Positions 30,322 through 35,587 of a DNA stretch of 35,587 nucleotides are shown piece by piece. Source of the DNA: Roseburia sp. 1XD42-69 (GTDB lineage Bacteria; Bacillota; Clostridia; Lachnospirales; Lachnospiraceae); NCBI RefSeq assembly GCF_003612565.1, contig NZ_RAZG01000041.1, positions 1-35,587 on the forward strand. The letters are read 5' to 3'. Made by a program: the position numbers and the translations under genes. Every line of letters starts with the position of its first letter. The first letter of the stretch is position 1. The notes beneath the pieces were generated by a model. The model had not been told where the DNA came from. It did not search any database and saw nothing but the letters and a program-made list of their open reading frames with translations.

Positions 30322-30939
30322 ATGAAAGTATTAATGATTAACGGCAGTCCCCACGGAAAAGGAAGTACATATACGGCATTGCATGAGATGGAAAAGGTTT
30401 TTCAGGAAAACGGGATTGAGACAGAGCTTGTGTCAGTGGGAAACCAGGATGTGCGAGGGTGTATTGCCTGTCTTTCCTGCCGGGAGAAAGGAAAGTGTGC
30501 TTTTAATGATGTTGTGAATGAACTTGCACCCAAATTTGAGCAGGCGGAGGGGCTGGTAGTAGGAAGCCCGGTTTATTATGCTTCCGCGAATGCAACTTTG
30601 ATAGCTGTTTTAGACAGGCTGTTTTACAGCACCGGCTTTGATAAAACCATGAAAGTGGGGGCTGCAGTGGCCTCTGCCAGAAGAGGCGGCCTTACGGCCA
30701 CTTTTGATGAATTGAATAAGTATTTTACCATCAGCGGAATGCCGGTAGCCTCCGGCCAGTACTGGAACGGAATTCACGGAAACAATGCGGAGGAAGCGGC
30801 AGAGGATAAAGAGGGCTTGCAGATGATGCGCACCCTTGCCAGGAATATGGCATTTTTAATGAAAAGCATTGCCCTTGGAAAAGAAAAATATGGACTGCCG
30901 GAAAAGGAGCAGAAAATCAACACGAATTTTGTGCGGTAG
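30322..30939 (+). CDS. NAD(P)H-dependent FMN oxidoreductase (flavodoxin fold)
   Basis: The 205-residue cytosolic protein belongs to the NADPH-dependent FMN reductase/flavodoxin_2 group. The N-terminal strand and phosphate loop MKVLMINGSPHGKGSTYTAL bind FMN, and GSPVYYASANATL is the second flavin loop. A cysteine pattern CIACLSCREKGKC (about residues 46-58) matches the iron-sulfur flavoprotein-like group that lacks a full cluster-binding set. It probably reduces quinones, nitro compounds or another small acceptor. GGAGGT precedes the start, and the phosphatase gene follows after 45 bp. Confidence 0.88.
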   Translation: MKVLMINGSPHGKGSTYTALHEMEKVFQENGIETELVSVGNQDVRGCIACLSCREKGKCAFNDVVNELAPKFEQAEGLVVGSPVYYASANATLIAVLDRLFYSTGFDKTMKVGAAVASARRGGLTATFDELNKYFTISGMPVASGQYWNGIHGNNAEEAAEDKEGLQMMRTLARNMAFLMKSIALGKEKYGLPEKEQKINTNFVR

Positions 30940-30984
30940 TTTTTGGAAACCCAATTTTACTTAATGTAGTCAGGAGGTTTTACC

Positions 30985-31530
30985 ATGGGACACTTTTATT
31001 TTGTCCGCCATGGGCAGTCTGTTTGGAATGTGGAAAATAAAATTTGCGGTGCCACAGATATTGCACTAACGGAAGAAGGACACAGGCAGGCGGATGCCCT
31101 GGCAAAAAAGATATTGGAGGAAAAAATACAGTTTGATGCAATTCTCTGTTCCCCATTAATCCGGGCCAGGGATACAGCAGGACATATTTCAGAGGTTACA
31201 GGTGTGCCTTTGCAAGTGGAAATGCGGCTGGTGGAACAGGATTTCGGAAAATATGAGGGCACTCCCCGGGATGGAGAAGAATTTCAACTGTCCAAAGAAA
31301 ATTTTTTGGACAGTTTTGACGGTGGGGAATCTATGATGAGATTAGGGCAGAGAATTTACAATTTTTTGGATGAACTGAAGGAAAAGTCTGAGGATAAAAC
31401 TTATCTTTTAGTGGCGCACAATGGAATCTGCAGAGTAATATGTTCCTATTTTCAGGATATGACAAATCGGGAATATGCCAGAATGGGGATGGGAAACTGC
31501 GAGATAAGAAGGTTTGATTTCCCAGATTAG
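30985..31530 (+). CDS. Histidine phosphatase family protein
   Basis: The 181-residue enzyme has the phosphohistidine motif FVRHGQSVWN near the N-terminus, ALTEEGHRQADALAKKI, the second Arg in CSPLIRARDTA, the Glu in LVEQDFGKYEG and the second His in LVAHNGICRVI. These define the phosphoglycerate-mutase-like phosphatases (GpmB/CobC/PhoE type). The natural substrate cannot be told from sequence. AGGAGG is well placed, and a hairpin terminator follows. Confidence 0.92.
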   Translation: MGHFYFVRHGQSVWNVENKICGATDIALTEEGHRQADALAKKILEEKIQFDAILCSPLIRARDTAGHISEVTGVPLQVEMRLVEQDFGKYEGTPRDGEEFQLSKENFLDSFDGGESMMRLGQRIYNFLDELKEKSEDKTYLLVAHNGICRVICSYFQDMTNREYARMGMGNCEIRRFDFPD

Positions 31531-31550
31531 CCTGAGGATTTCACAACATA

Positions 31551-31587
31551 AAAGGGGCTGTTTGCAACATGCAGGCCCCTTTTTTTC
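31551..31587 (+). terminator. Terminator after the phosphatase
   Basis: AAAGGGGC (31551-31558) pairs with GCCCCTTT (31575-31582), inside a T-rich tail. Confidence 0.85.
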
Positions 31588-31661
31588 TGCTTTTACCGAA
31601 ATAAATATTATATCTCTGAACGGGAAAAATTTTTAGTAATAGAAATCAGGAAGTGACATGT

Positions 31662-32381
31662 ATGGTAATTGGAATTTGTGACGATGAAAAAAACATCCGT
31701 GATATGTTAGAAAAGCATGTGAAGATTATTTGTCCGGGGGCGGAAGTTTTATTGTTTTCCAGCGGGAAAAGCCTGCTTTCCTACACTGGAAATCTGGACA
31801 TTCTTTTTCTGGATATCCAGATGGAAGGAATAGATGGGATGGCGGCGGCAAGGGAACTTAGGCAAAAAGAGAACGGGGTGACGATTATTTTTGTCACAGC
31901 CCTGGAAGAATACGTGTATCAGGCCTTTGATGTGGAAGCGTTTCATTATCTTTTAAAGCCTTTTACCTGGGAAAAGTTTGCCCAGGTGCTAAAGGCGGCG
32001 TTGAAAAAACATACAGACGAAGCGCCGGAAGGAAAAGGGACGGAGAGGAGCTTTCTTGTGAAATGCGGGAATGCCCATGTGAAAATCCCGATAGAAAATA
32101 TTCTGTTTGCAGAAGTGTATAACCGGAAAGTTGTAATACACACCAGGGAAGGAAATGTGGAATATTACGGGAAACTTGCAGATTTGGAAAGGGAGGCGGG
32201 GGAGGATTTTTTTCGTCCCCACAGGGCGTATCTGGTAAATTTCAAATATATCCTTAAGTACGATGCCAGAACCATTTATCTGGAGGGGGGAGAAGTGCTT
32301 ATGGCAAAGCAAAAGTATCCGGAATTTGTAAAACAGTATCTCCAGTATAACAGGAGAAAGGCAAAACGACATGGAAATTGA
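31662..32381 (+). CDS. LytTR response regulator (AgrA-like)
   Basis: The 239-residue regulator has a receiver domain (residues 1-120) with Asp7/Asp8, phospho-acceptor Asp51 in ILFLDIQMEGIDG, Thr in FVTALEEYV and Lys in LLKPF. A LytTR DNA-binding domain follows (about 140-237), with the family strands ILFAEVYNRKVVIHT and the RPHRAYLVNFKYI segment. The ATG at 31662 has AGGAAG eight bases before it; a GTG at 31653 lies inside that site. The gene overlaps the kinase gene by 11 bp. No agrB or agrD-like gene is adjacent, so the signal is unknown. Confidence 0.92.
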   Translation: MVIGICDDEKNIRDMLEKHVKIICPGAEVLLFSSGKSLLSYTGNLDILFLDIQMEGIDGMAAARELRQKENGVTIIFVTALEEYVYQAFDVEAFHYLLKPFTWEKFAQVLKAALKKHTDEAPEGKGTERSFLVKCGNAHVKIPIENILFAEVYNRKVVIHTREGNVEYYGKLADLEREAGEDFFRPHRAYLVNFKYILKYDARTIYLEGGEVLMAKQKYPEFVKQYLQYNRRKAKRHGN

Positions 32382-33747
32382 AAATATGACATTCTATTGG
32401 GATATGATAAGCAAAGTATTCTGGTTTTTGACAAACTTCGCCACCGCAGGTATTTACGCCTGGTTTTTAAAGCCTTTTCTGCCTGGAAAAAGACAAGCTT
32501 GTGCCGTGGGATTTTCCTACTTTATTTCCATGTTTTTATTAAAAGTCATTCCTTTGGAAATGTGGGGAATTGTGGCTTACAGCATGGGCTGTGGAGTAAT
32601 CTTTATTTCTATGTATCTTGTGGACAAAAAAAACATGAGACAAAAAATTTTTCTGGCTATTTTGTCTCTTTTATTTCAGTGGATAGCCCATGGGGCAGGG
32701 CAGCCTGTCTATTCGGGGCTTTTGTATGCGCTGGGTCGAAATTCTCATATCAGGCTTGAAATTTTCACAATTTTATATTCTGTCATAGAGCTTTTGTACT
32801 TCCTTTTGCGGTGTGCCTTAACCTTTGGTATGGTTAAAATCGTAAACATTGTTTACAGGGACAAAAGGGAGGAGTTGTCGTGCTATGAACTGGTTCTTAT
32901 GCTGCTTCCCGTATCCTTAAGTGTGGCGGTTTATTATCTGAAGGCTTATTTTTGCAGTGTTTATGAAGGGGATTTGGGAATTAGCGTGTGGCATAACCAT
33001 GAAATGTTTACCTATCTGGATATGCTTTTTGCCATATTGTCTTATGGCGTGATTCTTGCAGTGCTGGTGTTCTACCAGAAAATAAAAAAGACCCAGCAGG
33101 AGGAAAGGGAAAATGCGGTTTTGGCAGGACAGATGGCGGATATGAGAAACCATATCTGCCAGGTGGAAAAAATGTATGAGGATATCCGCAGTATACGCCA
33201 CGATATGGGGAATCATATCATGATTCTGGAAAATCTTTACAGAAAAAGTCAGTGGGGGGAAGCGGAGCAATATGCCAAAAGACTTACGGATGCCATGGGG
33301 GAATCTTTTTTTCATGTGAAAAGCAAAAATCCCGTTACCGATGTGATTCTGGAGGAAATATGGAAGCGGGCGTTTGAGATGGGGATTGACTTTCGGTGTG
33401 ATTTCTTTTTCGGAAGGGACATACCGGTGGATGCCTTTGACATGAGCGTTATTTTAAACAACGGTCTTGGCAACGCCTTAGAGGGGACAAATGGGGAACA
33501 TCCTTTTATCTCTGTTTTTTCCAGCCGGAAAAATAACGTGTTTCTCATAGAAATCCAAAATAGTTTTCACGGAAAACTTTTGTGGGACGAAAATGGAGAA
33601 GTGCCTTTGAGCACGAAAAAACAAGGGGAAGGCCATGGGTACGGGCTGGGGAATATCAAAAAAATTGCAGGGAAATATCATGGAGACATTGCAGTCAAAT
33701 CGGAGGAGGGAAGGTTTATTTTAACGGTTATGCTCTTGCTTGCCTAA
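32371..33747 (+). CDS. GHKL sensor kinase (AgrC-like)
   Basis: The 458-residue protein has about six membrane segments in residues 1-230, then a cytosolic coiled region, the phospho-accepting His277 in SIRHDMGNHIMILENLY and a GHKL ATPase domain with the N box NNGLGNALEG and the glycine box GHGYGLGNIKKIAGKYHG. This is the design of AgrC/ComD peptide sensors. Its start lies within the end of the regulator gene (11-bp overlap), so the two are co-translated. It probably senses a peptide or the state of the membrane; a nearby peptide gene was looked for and not found. Confidence 0.9.
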   Translation: MEIENMTFYWDMISKVFWFLTNFATAGIYAWFLKPFLPGKRQACAVGFSYFISMFLLKVIPLEMWGIVAYSMGCGVIFISMYLVDKKNMRQKIFLAILSLLFQWIAHGAGQPVYSGLLYALGRNSHIRLEIFTILYSVIELLYFLLRCALTFGMVKIVNIVYRDKREELSCYELVLMLLPVSLSVAVYYLKAYFCSVYEGDLGISVWHNHEMFTYLDMLFAILSYGVILAVLVFYQKIKKTQQEERENAVLAGQMADMRNHICQVEKMYEDIRSIRHDMGNHIMILENLYRKSQWGEAEQYAKRLTDAMGESFFHVKSKNPVTDVILEEIWKRAFEMGIDFRCDFFFGRDIPVDAFDMSVILNNGLGNALEGTNGEHPFISVFSSRKNNVFLIEIQNSFHGKLLWDENGEVPLSTKKQGEGHGYGLGNIKKIAGKYHGDIAVKSEEGRFILTVMLLLA

Positions 33748-33813
33748 ATGGAAAAAAGTGTTTGCTTACAACGGAAAAAGGTCCTTCCACTACATTTCCC
33801 TTTTTTATGGCAT

Positions 33814-33872
33814 TTGACTTGACGAAATAGAAACTGAAAGAAATAGAAATGGATTTCAAAATGACAAGTCAA
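33814..33872 (+). promoter_or_regulatory. Inverted repeat before the FlxA-like gene
   Basis: TTGACTTG (33814-33821) and CAAGTCAA (33865-33872) are exact complements 43 bp apart. The right arm runs into the AAGGAGG ribosome binding site (33871-33877), so the structure could modulate translation, or be a two-arm operator. Confidence 0.4.
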
Positions 33873-33883
33873 GGAGGAAGACA

Positions 33884-34642
33884 ATGAAAGTTAACGGAAT
33901 TGCAGGAATGAACACACAAATGGGGCATATGGGGATAACCCAGGGAGGGGATTCCTACAGCAAAAATATTCAAAACCAGATTGCCAGTGCCCAGAATCAG
34001 CTAAAAGAACTTTCATCCAATAAGGAGATGAGCCTGGAAGAAAAAGTGAAAAAGCGCCAGGAAATTCAAAAACAGATTGCGGATTTAAATAATCAACTGC
34101 GGCAGCATCAGGTGGAGCAGAGGAAGCAAAAACAGCAGGAAAAGAAAACTTCTATGGATGATATGCTGGGAACAGGGAATACAAGAAAAGCCAAAGCCGG
34201 CAAAAAGGGAAGGGGACTTTCTCAGGCTGGAATGAAAGCCCTGATTTCCGCTGACAGCGCTTTATCCCAGGCCCAGGCGGGGGAGCAGATTACCACCCAG
34301 ATATCCGGCCAGGCCAATGTTTTAAAGTCGGAAATCCATATGGATAAGCAGGCAGGTTTGGACACCAAAGCAAAGGAAGAAGAACTTGCAAAGGTAGAAG
34401 AGAACCTGGCAGGGGCCACAGCATCCCAGATAGAAAGTCTTGGAAAAGCAAGCGAGGAAATGAAAGAGGCTTCCCAGGGAAATGAGGAAACAGAAGAGAC
34501 AAAGGAAGAGAAAAGGAGTAAATCATCAGGAGCAAAACAGGAAGGTGATTCAGCGGCAAGTGATGCGGATACCGGGGCAGTGGAAAGCAGCGTAACAGGG
34601 CCTGCGCCTTCTTCTTACAAGCATGTGGATATTCAGTTATAA
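33884..34642 (+). CDS. FlxA-like coiled-coil protein
   Basis: The 252-residue hydrophilic protein has a heptad-rich N-terminal half: IQNQIASAQNQLKELSSNK followed by KKRQEIQKQIADLNNQLRQ, resembling the FlxA-like family found in flagellated and related bacteria. The middle (AGMKALISADSALSQAQAG) and a second coiled coil near 160-200 follow, then a low-complexity acidic Ser/Glu/Lys tail. There is no signal peptide. AAGGAGG lies at the right distance. It is followed after 42 bp by an FliD-C-like gene, and the two probably act together. Function is unknown. Confidence 0.6.
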   Translation: MKVNGIAGMNTQMGHMGITQGGDSYSKNIQNQIASAQNQLKELSSNKEMSLEEKVKKRQEIQKQIADLNNQLRQHQVEQRKQKQQEKKTSMDDMLGTGNTRKAKAGKKGRGLSQAGMKALISADSALSQAQAGEQITTQISGQANVLKSEIHMDKQAGLDTKAKEEELAKVEENLAGATASQIESLGKASEEMKEASQGNEETEETKEEKRSKSSGAKQEGDSAASDADTGAVESSVTGPAPSSYKHVDIQL

Positions 34643-34689
34643 AATGTCCGGATATCATAACAGAACAGGTCACAGGAAGGAGGATGGCT

Positions 34690-35436
34690 ATGTCAGAGAT
34701 TCGTGATTTTGATGATTACAAAAGCAAATACAATACTGCTTTGGATTATACGGATCTTTTTGGGGGAACGCCCTCTTCTGAGGGAAGCGGATTTTCCCTT
34801 TCCGATTATGCTTCTATCAAAAACGGCAGCTACGGAAAAATATTAAAGGCGTACTATGCAAAGGAAGATGCCGAAAAAGCGGAAAAAAACGGGGACAGTA
34901 AACAGAGGACCTTACTTATCCGCAGCAGTGCAGACGCATTGAAAAAGTCGGCGGAAGCATTGACGGAAGACTCCCTCTGGGAAAAGAAGAAGATAAAGAA
35001 AAAAGACGAAAAAACCGGGGAGGAAACCGTCACGGAGGATTATGACTGGGATAAAATCGTAAAGGCAGTAAAAACCTTTGTAGATGATTATAATAGCGTG
35101 GTGGAAGAAATCGGAAATTCCGATGAAAAAAGGGTGCTTCGCAACGGGGTATGGCTCACCGGGATGACAAAAAGCACGGAGAAACTTTTAAAGAAAACCG
35201 GGATTACCATTGGAAAGGGAAACAAGCTGGAACTTGATGAGGAGGAGTTTAAGGAGGCTGGAATTGCCACAATAAAAAGCGCATTTTATGGATACGGTTC
35301 TTTTGCCCAAAGAATTTCCCAGAAGGCGGAGCGCATCAGCTCTGCGGCGGTGGGCAAAAACACATATACCCGGAATGGGAGTTATTCAAAAGTGATTTCT
35401 GAGCTGGCGGCAGGGAAAGTGGATGAGGAGGTGTAA
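34690..35436 (+). CDS. Protein resembling the C-terminus of flagellar cap protein FliD
   Basis: The 248-residue soluble protein shows, at about residues 115-225, the pattern of the FliD C-terminal domain: a helix VKTFVDDYNSVVEEIG, a variable part, then KKTGITIGKGNKLELDEEEF, and a closing helix after FYGYGSFAQRISQKAE. In FliD the same elements precede the coiled end. The upstream part (residues 1-110) is unlike FliD and includes a highly charged, Lys-rich linker. No signal peptide is present. The ATG at 34690 is chosen since GGAAGGAGG (34675-34683) lies six bases before it; an ATG at 34684 touches that site. The link to flagella is tentative. Confidence 0.55.
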   Translation: MSEIRDFDDYKSKYNTALDYTDLFGGTPSSEGSGFSLSDYASIKNGSYGKILKAYYAKEDAEKAEKNGDSKQRTLLIRSSADALKKSAEALTEDSLWEKKKIKKKDEKTGEETVTEDYDWDKIVKAVKTFVDDYNSVVEEIGNSDEKRVLRNGVWLTGMTKSTEKLLKKTGITIGKGNKLELDEEEFKEAGIATIKSAFYGYGSFAQRISQKAERISSAAVGKNTYTRNGSYSKVISELAAGKVDEEV

Positions 35437-35443
35437 AAAATAT

Positions 35444-35461
35444 CGGCGGCAAATGCCGCCG
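35444..35461 (+). terminator. Hairpin after the FliD-C-like gene
   Basis: CGGCGGCA (35444-35451) and TGCCGCCG (35454-35461) form a GC-rich stem seven bases after the stop codon. There is no T tract, so its strength is unclear. Confidence 0.55.
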
Positions 35462-35514
35462 GTTCTGCTGTCCGGGGGGGGGTTTGTCAAGTAAAATGTG
35501 TAAATTAATTTTTC

Positions 35515-35532
35515 GGCGGTCATATGACCGCC
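35515..35532. repeat. Perfect 18-bp palindrome
   Basis: GGCGGTCATATGACCGCC is self-complementary. It lies 19 bases downstream of a minus-strand stop codon and could be that gene's terminator, with an A/T-rich stretch beyond it. Confidence 0.6.
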
Positions 35533-35550
35533 ATATTTATTATCTGAAGC

Positions 35551-35587
35551 TCAATCAAAGGGTAGCTCCTCACCATTTCTATAAGCC
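35551..35587 (-). CDS. C-terminal tail of an unrecognised minus-strand gene
   Basis: Minus-strand reading from the window edge gives AYRNGEELPFD and a TGA (35553-35551). Twelve codons are too few to identify a family. A following palindrome and an AT-rich stretch (TTTGTCAAGTAAAATGTG at 35483-35500) after a run of nine G could be the end of an insertion sequence, but this cannot be tested inside the window. Confidence 0.3.
   Translation of the reverse strand, partial: AYRNGEELPFD

Overview
The window looks like a chromosomal segment of a Gram-positive anaerobe of the Lachnospiraceae (Clostridium cluster XIVa) type. The reasons are strong AGGAGG-type ribosome binding sites, TTGnnn/TATAAT promoters, YesM/YesN-style two-component regulators, a CprABC/LanFEG-type peptide-resistance transporter with its own two-component system, LytTR/GHKL (Agr-like) regulators and a surface protein with cysteine-rich and fibronectin-like modules. 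No tRNA, rRNA or CRISPR array was seen. The genus cannot be fixed from the sequence alone.

Layout. (1) 1-4.2 kb is an accessory island: the truncated tail of a minus-strand gene joined head-to-head to a tyrosine integrase that has lost its N-terminus, then an Rpn/PD-(D/E)XK nuclease-type gene, then a two-gene unit that best fits the Kiwa anti-phage system in the order kwaB-kwaA. (2) 4.2-9 kb holds a sigma-70-like factor with a cysteine-containing tail, a DUF2461 protein, a DUF3783 protein and a large secreted surface protein. (3) 9-10.9 kb is a chemoreceptor. (4) 11.1-22.1 kb is an amino-sugar locus: N,N'-diacetylchitobiose phosphorylase, a phosphohexomutase, a YesM-type kinase, an ABC sugar transporter, its AraC-type response regulator, and the divergently placed nagB-nagA operon. 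The enzymes and regulators are intact, but the transporter carries a frameshift, a nonsense codon and an out-of-frame deletion fusing the two permeases. (5) 22.3-27.8 kb has one unknown small gene and a lantibiotic/antimicrobial-peptide resistance module (kinase, OmpR-type regulator, ATPase, two permeases, small membrane protein). (6) 27.9-30.2 kb has an ECF sigma/anti-sigma pair followed by a secreted Cys/His tandem-repeat protein. (7) 30.3-33.7 kb has a flavodoxin-fold oxidoreductase, a histidine phosphatase and an Agr-like LytTR/GHKL pair. (8) 33.9-35.4 kb has an FlxA-like coiled-coil protein and a protein resembling the C-terminus of flagellar cap protein FliD. The window ends in the tail of a minus-strand gene.

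How the genes work together. Chitobiose taken up by the cell would be cleaved by phosphate to GlcNAc-1-P and GlcNAc. The mutase would give GlcNAc-6-P, NagA would deacetylate it and NagB would deliver fructose-6-P and ammonia. With the transporter broken, this strain probably depends on another importer or has lost growth on chitobiose. The resistance module has a clear candidate operator (two 9-bp repeats, 11 bp apart) ahead of the transporter genes. The most unusual items are the reversed Kiwa-like pair next to a truncated integrase, the seven-repeat C-x4-C-x5-H-x-H secreted protein, and the selective decay of the chitobiose transporter.
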